Positions 35,701 through 47,700 of a DNA stretch of 64,000 nucleotides are shown piece after piece. Below the pieces are notes generated by a model. It saw only the letters and a program-made list of their open reading frames with translations, was not told where the DNA came from and ran no database searches. Within the stretch, counting starts at the first letter, position 1. Each line of letters begins with the position of its first letter. A program made the position numbers and the translations under genes. The DNA is from Vitis vinifera (lineage: Eukaryota > Streptophyta > Magnoliopsida > Vitales > Vitaceae): positions 6,950,501-7,014,500 of the forward strand of contig NC_081823.1 in NCBI RefSeq assembly GCF_030704535.1. Reading direction: 5' to 3'.

Positions 35701-38700
35701 GTGGACAAACATCTTTCACAATTCTCTTTGTAAGACTGTTGGAAAAGCCAAAAATGGTGAATCTAAGAACCTATTTGAGAGATGATTCTAGTTAAACTGC
35801 TTTTATCTGTAGTGGTTTTTTTAGTAGCACTTCCATTAGAAACGTTTTTAAACAGAATCACTTAGCATTTAGATATAAACTTTAAAAAAAATTGCTTTAA
35901 TTATGTTTTTTGTAATATATTATATAACAAAAAAGTGATGTCTAGAAGAATCACCTACCAAATGATTGTCTAGGAATCCCTTTCAGCGATTCTCCAAATT
36001 TTTAAAAATTTTCCAAAAATCTAAGTTTTGTAGGAAAGCGCTTCCAAGCATTAGGAAGCGCTTTTGGGCCCTTTCAGAATCACTCCCAAATGGGTTATAA
36101 TTTGCAGGTTGGTTGGTTTACCTTTGCTCCATTGTTCAAATGTACTGAATTCTCATCCAACTTTTCCCACTTGAATAGGTAAACGAGGACATCACAAGTA
36201 CTGGGGTACCAGAATGTTCAAATATGGTGATCCTGATGTGCTGCATTTTCTTCTCTCAAATTTGAATTGGTATGTGAAGGATCAATAGTGTTTCAGTTTC
36301 TCATTCTCAACAATGTGGGAGTTGCTTGTATATTCTGCTTGATTCTTGTTTTTGCAATTAACATGTCTTTGTAACTGATATTATCTGGCATTGGCTCATT
36401 CCTTGGTGAAGTAATTTGCTGTTTGTCTTGGTGTATTCTTTGTAGGTAGGTAACATGGTCATTTCTTATGTCATGATGTTTGTGCAGGTGGGTTGTGGAG
36501 TATCAAATTGATGGTTTCCAGTTCCATTCACTCTCATCAATGATTTATACACACAACGGCTTTGCTTCTTTTACTGGTGATTTGGAGGAGTAAGGCAATC
36601 TATTGTTATGTTTTTCTTTTTCTTTTCTTTTTTTTTTAAAAAAAAAAATTACATGGAGCTACATTTTGCTTTATACATTTCATCATATGCTATTATTGCA
36701 AGGAAGAAAAATTGCGAAATTTCGCCAAAATATCAGTGAAATTTTGTGTTTCAGTGGGGCCTAATGGGAAACTTTGAATGGAAAGTAGGTTTCCACGAAT
36801 TTTTGTATTTTTTTTTTTTCCCAATTTTCCCAGTTTTGAAATACTGGTGCACCAAACACATCACACTGCACACCCACACGACATCCAAACATTGTGCATT
36901 TTAAAAAAAATTTAAGGCATATAGGTGAGCAGTTAGGCTTGAATTCATGCCCACATGGCAGCCGAACGTGGCACACCAAACACATTATCCTGCACATCCA
37001 CATGGCATCTGAACATGGTGCATTTTAAAAAAAATTAAAAGCTTATAGGCGCGCAGTTGGGCTTGAACCCATGCCCTTGAGGTTGAGAGTTGTAGCACCT
37101 TGCCACTTGGGCAATGCTACCCTTGTTTATAAGGTAGGCATATATTTATATATAGTGATTGTATCTATATAAAAAATGAAATATAAAAATAAAATTTTAA
37201 TAAATTAATTAATTTTAATTATCTTATTTTCAATTTAAAGGTTGAAAATATAAAAGCTATCGTGATAATCTTTTAGTCTTTTTCTATCTTTTATATATGA
37301 ATTAAAAAAATCATAAATATATCATCATTTCTTTTATAAACTTGTGAATGAAATTTAAAATATTTTTAAACAAAAAAAAAATGAAAATCATAAAGATATC
37401 ACTATTTCTTTTATTTCTTTGAATACATCCAAATTAGATAGATCACTATAAAATGTATTTCCAAATTATGTCCTACATATATTGTTTTCAATAAATAATT
37501 TCAATATTCATGTTATTACTTGTTTTATCATTTCTTGAAAAATTTTCCAATATTTTTATGAGTTTTGATCAATTTTTATTCTATTGAGATTTTTTGTCCG
37601 ATTTTTTGTTCGATATTTCTAATATTTCTTGATATTTTTGTAAAATCCAACTGGTGATATTTTCGTTGTCCAAATTTTTGTTCAATGTTTCTAATATTTC
37701 CATAAAATCCAACCACTAATATTTCCGTAATTTTTGATACTTTAATCCTTGATTGTCAAAAGATATTTGACTTGATGAGGGAATTTCGAATTTCTAAGAT
37801 ATGCTTGAGTCATGTCACTAATCAAAACACTATTTATATGCATGTGTACCCTCAAATAGTTTAAACCGAGGCTTAGCGTGGACATTCATAAATAAGTCAA
37901 GATATATTGTTTTTCTTGCTCTCTTTCGTAATATAAATACAATATTTTACTTGGATTGTTTAGTAAATAGTGTTTCTGAATTGCATTGCTTTAAACTCTA
38001 GAAGGGTTTAGATTGATTACATTATATTATTGAATTAGAAGCTAATTATTGGGAGAAACTCTAAAGTAATAATGAGACATATGACTGGACTTGATGCTAA
38101 TTTTAAGACTTCTAGGTTTCTAATTGATGTCATAGACAACATATTGCATAAAAATGTTAACTTTCATTATTTTTGTTCATGTTTAACAAGTTTCATTGTT
38201 TTGCACCAAATACTCATGTTTATGTTTAGAATATATTTGAAACACTAGTTTTTATTTTATTACAGGTATTGCAATCAATATGTTGACAAAGATGCATTGA
38301 TGTACCTGATTTTGGCAAATGAAATACTACATGCTCTTCATCCTAAAATAGTAACAATTGCTGAAGACGTAAGTCATTGTTATTTATTCTCCTCTTCACC
38401 GAAATGAATATTTTCCTTTTTTGTAATACATATAGGTGTCTGTTACTAAAAAATAACCTTCTTGATTGCTCCTCATTCTCTATGTTCTGGTGAAATAATA
38501 TTTATAAACAAATTGGACTAATTGGTAGCAAGAATTTTATTGGAAATCAACGTCACAATTTTCTATTAACTGCAATTACACCATAAAACAAATTAAGAAA
38601 TCATCTCTGTATAAACACTAAAATCTTAAACTGGTTTTGAACTTTTTATTTATCGGTTGTCAAATCATGTCAATTTCTCCTTCTCTTGCTAATGTTTCCT

Positions 38701-41700
38701 CCTGTGTTAGGAAGCACAGCAGTGAAGATATGAGATATTTTATATCAGATGCTAACATAAAAATGACATTGCAATGAATAGTTGGCAAGATTAAGCTTGT
38801 CTCTGTCAACATACTTTGTACAAACCTCCGCTAACTTGACAATACTCAACTAAGTTTGGTGATTAATCTAAGTAGAGGCTTTTGAAAGCTTTTGGCTTCC
38901 CAATATCTCTGGAACAACTGACTTGTCGAGGCCTGTGTCCATGATTGTTGAAATATCTAGGTTTGTAAATGATATTCCTGGCTTTTCTGAAGTTTCATTG
39001 GCTCTATTGCTCAGGCAACATATTATCCTGGACTATGCGAACCAACTTCTCAAGGTGGACTGGGATTTGATTATTATGTCAATCTTTCTGCACCAGATAT
39101 GTGGTTGGACTTCCTTGAGAATATCCCTGACCATGAATGGAGCATGAGTAAGGTCATATTATTTTTTATTATCTGATGGTATGTTTATTAAATGGCATTT
39201 TTGGTGTGCTGTAGCTTCACTGACATCTTATACCATTCTAATGCTCTTAATTTTATTGAATGATATCCATACTGCAGATTGTGAGTACATTAATCGGAAA
39301 CAGACAATATGCAGATAAGATGCTTGTTTATGCTGAAAATCACAACCAGGTATCTAACCTTTTTTTCCACATATTGGGCTCTGTCTCATGCTTTATGACT
39401 AAATTTGCTTCTAAGATTTTGGTTTGTTTCTGTGGTTAAAAGAATCTTATCCCTGGACATTACTTTCTTGACATCAGTCTATATCTGGAGGGCGGTCATT
39501 TGCAGAGATATTGTTTGGGGCCATAAAGGAAGATCCGCTCAGCTCAAAGACGACTTTACTTAGAGGGTGTTCTTTGCACAAAGTATGCTCTGGATCCACT
39601 TGTATTTTTTACTCTACAATTGTGAAATCAAATTCTATTCAGAACTTTATTGATACCTTTTTCTTCCTCCTCATTTTTCCATGAGGCAATGATTTACCCT
39701 CTAATTTTTTCCACAAATAGGGCAAAATATCTTAAGTACAACATAGATCAGAAAAAAAAAAAAACAATGACCTTCATGGCTTCACAAATTTGGAATTGAC
39801 AATTTAAAATTACTGTTTGATCCATACTCATGTCATGTTTCATTCTAAGGTACGTTCACTTTTTAACTCCTTTTTTGAAAGGACTTTTACTTATAAAAGA
39901 TAATGGAATTCTAGATCAGTTTCCTTTTCTGTATCTTCACAACAATCTGCAGTACCAATTTTCTTTTTAGTTAACTATTATGTGCCATAAAAAACACTTC
40001 CTAGGTAAATTTGGAAATACTTTTTGTTATTTTCCCTAAGAAAATAATATACAACATATATAATATTAAAGATACCATAGAAGACTAAACTAACCCCTCT
40101 TAAGTCAACTTAGAACATGCAATAGAAAAAGATTTTCTTCAAAAGTTTATTAAAAATGTCTTTAAACTGATCTTCAAATTTGATGTACGAAGTTGTCGTT
40201 TTCTTTCTCATCATAACTTTTCTGATAAAATGGTAGTTGATCTCAAAATGTTTGGTTCTCTCATGAAACATGGGGTTACTGGTAATGTGAATAGCAACTC
40301 GATTATCACAATGCATATGAGTTTTTCAAGAGAAAATCCAAGCTCTTGTAAAAAAATTTGGATCCACATTAGCTTATAGATTCCATGAGCCAAAACCTTG
40401 TATTCTACTTCAACACTTAATCTTGCGACTATATTTGCTTTTACTCCTTTAGATAACCAGGTTGCCACCAACAAAAGTATAATACCCACCAATGGACCTC
40501 TTATCACCGGAGGATCCTCATCCAAGAAGAGCTCATAACATCAAGGATAGAGCCGCACCCTTTTTTATTAAACTTCTATATCTATGGTACCTTTGATATA
40601 TCTTAGGATTTTGCACACTATTTTTTAATGAATTTGCTTGGGTGCTCCCATGCATTGACTCACTATACTGAAAGAAAAGATAATACTAGGTTTGATAACT
40701 ATCAAATGAAATATGTATCCTTAGCCCAGGGAAGAAGTGTGCCTTTCCTCGAAAGCATAGTATGGAACCCTTAGGTGTCAATGAAGGTGGGTTTCTTTAC
40801 TTGGGAAACTATTTTGGAGAAGGATTTTAAATTTTGATCAGCTCAGAAGGAGGAGTTGGAGTGTTCCGAACATGTGTTATAGGTGAGGCTCTCCTCTATT
40901 AGAGGCAATCTTCTGAGTTAACTTCGTTCTTTTGTGGGGAAGAAGAGGAAGAAAGCTTAGAGTGTCATTCCTTTGTACTTATTTTATACTTTATGGAAGT
41001 AGGGGGCCTTTCAAACGTGTAGAACAATTGGATCAAACAATTAAATATTCCTTTGTGTGTATCTTTTTGGATTAGGATAGATTGTATATAGACAAGCATT
41101 ATATATCAATGATAGGCCATCTATATACATCATGTGTACCTTGTGCTCTTTTTAGGCATTGTCTTTACACACACACACACACACACACACGCATATATAT
41201 ATTCATTCTTGTTTGCCTACCCAAAAAAAAAAAATTTGACATCTTCTTTTATCTAAAACCACTTGGCTATCATTTTAAGTTTCACGTTTGGCTTCATATA
41301 GGTCTCAACTAGCTTTACTCTTAATATACAAGTTTCAATAAGCAAATTCATTAAATATTTCCTTATAGGCAAAATAATATCACCACTACTATGTGTAGCT
41401 TCAATGCCCAGGAGGTAATACGACAATCCAAGATCCTTCTAAAAGGCTTTTTCAAAGTCACTTCTCATTGCTTCCAATGCCTACAATATTACCGTCAGTG
41501 AATAATATCATACATATATACAATGAGTGCCATAATTCCATGAACAAAGACAAAGTGGTGCAATTACATCTTCTAATACCAAATGATAGAGGAACAGTAC
41601 TCAATTCCTCAAACAAAGAGGAAACTGTTTTAATTCATAGATAGCCTTATTTAATTTGCAGACTTTAATTCCAGACTCTTCTTGAGCTGTAAACCTAGTT

Positions 41701-44700
41701 GGTTGCTCCATATATACTTTTTTACTCAAACTACCATACAAAAATGCATTTTTCACATCTGATGCGGACTCTACCCAAAATTTAAAAAAGAAAATCAGAA
41801 TACGTATTGAATTAAGACAAGCAAAAAGAGAGGTCTAAAAATTATTCACACCATAAGTTTGAGTATTCCCTTTGCTACTAACCAAGCCTTTGACCATTCT
41901 ATAGTCCTATCCAGATGATACTTGATGGCAAAAACCCAATAGCAACCAACAACATCCTTCTCATAAGGCAAGTTATTAAACTCCCATATACCTCTATTCA
42001 AGAGAGTATACATCTCTTCTTTCATTGCCTTCTTCTACATAGGGTGATATAGAGCTTTGGGACAGAAATTGAAGATAAGGCATGAAAAAAAAGACTAAAA
42101 GAAAGGTTATCTAAAGACCCAGTTTGGTAGCTCTCATATGAAACATAACAAAACAAGCAATATCCAAAGTGTGACAATTTTTCCTCTGACCAACCTATCA
42201 TGTTGGGGTATATAAATATATGAAAGTTGGTGGATAATTTCATTTACAAAAAGAAGAAAGGGAATGATCATGATACTCAATAGCATCATTAGTTAAAGAA
42301 TATCATGTGGAGCAGAAATTGGTTTTCTATTTCTAAATAGAAGAGTTTAAATACATGAAGTACTTATGACCTTTCTTTCAACAAAAATAACCAAGTGACT
42401 CAAGCACAATCGTGAAAAAAAGTTAAAAAAGAAAAAAGAAACCTAATAAAGTACCTAATAACATTAGGGTTATGACCAGAAATTAAAACACTTGAATGAA
42501 TTAAAGAAAAAGGAGTAGGACTCCTATTATTAACCCTAGATGGAAACGATTACTTGTGGTGTTTGCAAAGTTCACAAGATCACAATCTAGCTTATTTGAG
42601 GACTTAAGTGGCACTCTCAAGGAGCATAATTGTTGAGAAGAAACATTACTTAATTTGTCATGCCATGTGAAAGGAGTAACAATTGAAGAAAGACCAGTAA
42701 CATTTGGCATCTTCCTACCATGCCACTAGCATTTAGATTGATTGTCAAGGAATTATAGCCTAACTTGCTCAAGCTCTTCACCAATCATCGTCTTCATGTG
42801 GAGTTCCTAAAGAACACAATAAGAAGAAAAAAAAAAGGCACAATTAAATTGCTTAGTGAGATGACTAAGAGATAATAAATTAATAGGGAATTTGGGTACA
42901 TACAAAACAAAATGAAGTTTAAAAGAAGACGAGGGAATAGGATAGACCACTTCTTGACCAAGAATAAAAAAAAGAAGATCCATTAGCAAGATGGATTGAA
43001 GATGCATTAGAAAACTTAGTTAACTTAGAAAATTGTGGGGGTTGTTAGTGATATGACCGGAAGCTTTAGAATTAATAACATAGGGGAAAGAAGACTGACC
43101 AAAAGCAAGAAGTGCATGCGTACTTAAGCATGCTAAGGTAGGAGTAGCAGCACTGATATTGAATAGGGAAGAAATATCTAAAAACTATTGCACTAGTTTG
43201 TTATGGTCATCCACAGACAAGATAATAGACTTCTTATTACCACTAATATGTTTAACAAGAGCAGGAACATCAACTCCATCATCAGAAAAGGGGAGAGGTT
43301 AATTAGCCTATGCAAGATGGCCAAACTTATCCAACATTTATTGGACTACTTGTCACCTTTATTTCCCCTTAATCTTCATCATTGTTACGTATATTCAAGA
43401 CCTGACATATCCTTAATACCATTTCAAGATGAAGAAATTATCACTAACATAGAGCTCTATACTATTCCCTGACCATGTTGCTATCATGAAGTCATCCTAC
43501 TATCCATCAAAACCTAGATTTGCAGAGAAGAGGATCTTTGACAAGATGTTTTAGTTTTCCCTTTGCCCCAACATATTCCTTCATGGCTTTAGCCCACAAT
43601 AAATAATTAGGTTTCTTTAGTTTCATTATTGTGATCTAAATACCGACACTCTTTACCAGATTTGTGATTACTACTAAATGCTAAAATTTTTAATCATTGA
43701 AGGGATGTAACAAGGCTTGTTGCACTTATTATTAAAACACAGGGATGTTAGGCAACTTTAACACTAATAGATACTTGCACTATACTTGCATAACACAGCA
43801 GAATTATTGATTCATTTGAGAATGTGTCTTACACACCAGCAATTAAAGAGGAGTGTTGTATTACAAATGTAAGAATAGCACTTACATTACAGAGGCATGA
43901 GGAGTGACTGGACACTTGGATTGACCCCTTTAAGATGTGGGTACTGTGGTGAGAACTGTAGCTTTAAAGTGGTGCTGTAGCCTAAGAAGATGCCTTTAGG
44001 TTTTTGTGTGCTAGGGTTTCAAATTGGTGCTTTGATGCATGTTATTTGAGTGAAAAATTTGTCGCATTTATATGTAGTCTCCAAAAAACAGTAAAAGACT
44101 ACATTTCAGTTATTATTTTCATGCTTTCCTTTTGGCCTAATTATTTTCTTTACTTTTCTATTCAGATGATCAGATTGATTACACTTACAATTGGTGGCCA
44201 TGCTTACCTCAACTTCATGGGAAATGAATTTGGGCATCCAAAGGCAGGTTACATTCCCTTGGATATCCATGAAGACTTTACTTTTAAGCTATTAACACTT
44301 TTTTTTTTTTCCCAGAGGATTGAATTCCCAATGCCAAGCAACAATTTCTCACTTTCACTTGCTAACCGGTGCTGGGATTTGTTAGAAAATGAAGTGCATC
44401 ATAATTTGTTTTCTTTTGATAAGGTGACAGTTTTATCTCTTCATAGTGTAATCTTTGTAGTAGATTTCAAAGTTGACAATATGACTCTTGACTCTCTTCT
44501 GTTGGAAGTAATTAGGATATCGTGCTGGTGATTGTTGAAAACTGTTTGGTGCTTGTATTAATTCTATAGCATTCTATACTCCCCCTATATCAGTGCAGTT
44601 TAGCTTATTATAGTTACTGATTAATACTGTTGGTTCCACAGCAGACCTGTTTGAAGTAGAAGATAACATCCAGGCCTAATTTCATGAACTTTTAAATGCT

Positions 44701-47700
44701 CTTTTGGTGGATGCACTTTGCTAGCACTATTAACAAAATAAATTACGTTTTCTTCTTTCTATAGGACATGATGAAGTTGGGTGAAAATGAAAGGTCACTT
44801 TCAAGAGGTTTACCTAATATTCACCATGTGAAAGATTCTGCCATGGTATGCTGAGTATCTCCTTCTGCCGATTTATTTTCTGTGTGTGATTCTGGACACA
44901 TATGCTTAGCTCATCAACTGTTTCTGAATATTTTTGCTTATATGGTTTTATGTGCATTTGTTCATATGTGAGTGCAAACCTGAGCTAATCTGACTTTATC
45001 CAAGGCATGAGATGAACTAGATGGTTGGTTGCCCATCTGTTAAAACATAAGGAGTACAGATTGGTTGACTATCTAGCTTCTCTTTGATAAAGTCTTGATC
45101 CACTTCTACATGTTTTGTATGATCATGTTGAATTAGTTTGTGAACAATTATTGATTGTTGATTTATTATCTCAGTGTAGCTTCATAGTCCCCTTCCACTT
45201 CACTGCTAGATCACTAAGAATTATTTTCAGCTAAAGTAGTTCATAGATTCCTTAGACCATGGCTCTAAACTTTGCTTTTACCTTGGACCTAACAACTACA
45301 TCTTGTTTTTTACTTCTCCATGTCACTAAATTTCCTCTAAGGATAGTACAACACCCAGATATTAATCTACAGTCTACAATTGATCCAGTCTGGTCTACAT
45401 CAGTGTAGGTTTCCAAACTTAGTTCTTCATTTTTCTTAAAGAGTATTCCCTTTCATGGAGTGGATTTCAAGCATCACAAAATTTTGTGTATAGCCTGTAA
45501 GTGAGCCTCTTTAAGGGAGTGCCAAGGGAGTGCGTGAATTGGCTTATTACATTTATTGCATAGGCTATATCAAGTCTCATCTGATAAATAGATTTTGATA
45601 ATAGTCTAATTCAAACCACAATCCTTTTATGATATTATAGTACTTAATTACAAATAAAGTACTAATGGTTGGAAAAAACAATTTATTATTTGATTAAAAA
45701 ATAGCGCAAATGCACACGCACACGCGCGCACACACACACAGATGAAATAGTGTGTAAGAGTTAACACCCAAGTTACACTTGTCCTAATCACTAATTTACA
45801 TCCATCCTAGTCTATAATTGATTGTTTCTACTAAACTAATTTGTACATTGATTGACTAATTCTGCTAGCTAATATTAACAACTACTATGCACCAAATATA
45901 GCTCCCTCAGAGCTGATTAGACCCTAAAACCAGGGGATTCTATTGATTTCCTACACTCTCCCTCAAGCTAGTTTGAAGATATTCTTCATTCCTAGCTTGC
46001 ATGTTGGTGAGTTACAACTTGGATTAGACACTCCCTTTAGTGAATATATCAACTAATTGCAGTTTAGATGAAACAAAAGGATTTCACACGTAACCGTTAT
46101 CAATCTTTTCTTTGATGAAATGTTTATCAACTTCAACATGTTTAGTGCAGTCATCGAGGGGATTAAGACAAGGAGACCCCCTCTCCCCTTATTTGTTTGT
46201 GATAGCCATTGAGGTGTTTAATTGTTTGTTGAGAAGGGCTATTAATGGGGTTTTTTTATCTGGGTGGAGGGTGAGAGGTCGGAGTGGTGAGGGGATTCTG
46301 ATCTCGCACTTGTTATTTGTGGATGTTACTTTGGTGTTTTTTGTGAGGAGTCTCAGGACCAGATGACTTATCTAAGCTAACTTCTCATGTGGTTTGAGAC
46401 TTGTTCAGGGTTGAGAATCAATTTGGAGAAGAGCGAGTTAATCCCAGTGGGGAGGGTGCATGATATACAAGATTTGGCTTTGGAGTTGGGTTATAGAGTG
46501 GGTGGTCTCCCTTCTTGTTATTTGGGTCTGCCTTTGGGGGCCCCCTTCAAATCAGTGATGGTTTGGGATGGTGTTAAAGAGCGGTTTCGAAAAAGACTTA
46601 CAATGTGAAAGAGACAATATATTTCGAAAGGAGGGAGACTCACTCTAATCCGGAGCACTCTCTCTAGCATGCCTATATATTTCATGTCTCTCTTTTATTT
46701 GCCCAGAAAAATTAGGTTGAGACTGGAGAAGATTTAGAGGGATTTTCTATGGGGTGGGGGAGCTCTTGTGCAGAGGCCACACCTTGTTAGGTGGAACCTG
46801 GTTTACTTGGAAAAAAGGAAAGGTGGGTTGGGTGTGAGAAATTTAGCTCTAATGAATAGAGCTCTCTTAAGTAAGTGGAATTGGTGCTATGCCAATGAAA
46901 GAGAGGCTTTTTGGAAGCAAGTTATCAGTCAAAAATATGGTGTGGAGGAGGGAGATTGGTGCACTCGGGCCGTAAGTGGGAGGTATGGTGTTGGGTTTTG
47001 GAAAGCAATCAGAAATGAGTGGTTGTTTCTGAATAGTAGACTAGCCTACCAAGTGGGTAGCGGTTGGAGAGTGAAATTTTGGAAGGACAAGTGGTGTGGA
47101 GATGAGCCTCTTTGTGAGTCATTCCCCTATTTATTTTCCATCTCCCTGTCTAAAGATGCTTGGGTGTCGGATGTTTGGAACCCGAACAATGATGGGGAGG
47201 GTTGGACCCCTCTTTTCTCAAGGGCGTTTAATGATTGGGAGATTGAGATGGTGGAGCGTTTTATGCTCAAGATCCAAGCTTTTAGGGTGCAGAGGGAGGA
47301 CAAAGATAGAGTGGTTTGGACGGCTTCAAAGGGTGGTGTTTTCTCAGCCAAGTCGCTGTATTCTATTTTGGAGCCTGGAGACTCTCATTTGTTCCCTTGT
47401 AATAGTATTTGGAAGGTGAATGTACCTCCTAAGGTAGCCTTGTTTGCTTGTGAGGCTTCTTGGTGTAAAATGTTAACTTTGGAGCAAGTTCAGAGGAGGG
47501 GGTACTCTATGGCAAACAGGTGTTTTCTATACCTCTCTGAAGTAGAGATGGTGGATCACCTTTTACTTCATTGTGTAAAGACGCGGGTTTTGTGGAGTCT
47601 CATTTTCTCCCTATTTGGTGTGGCTTGGGTTCTTTCGTGTTCAGTGAAGGAAACTCTTCTTGGGTGGCATGGAGCTTTTGTGGGGAAAACTCATAAAAAG

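Larger units (their letters stand above)
39583..44165. other. Intron 14 of the branching enzyme gene (4.6 kb)
   Basis: Filled mostly by an antisense degenerate copia element and a LINE fragment, listed separately. 39583-40085 and 43560-44165 show only AT-rich intron sequence. The flanking exons join in phase (LHK-MIRLI), so the insertion has not broken the gene. Confidence 0.8.
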
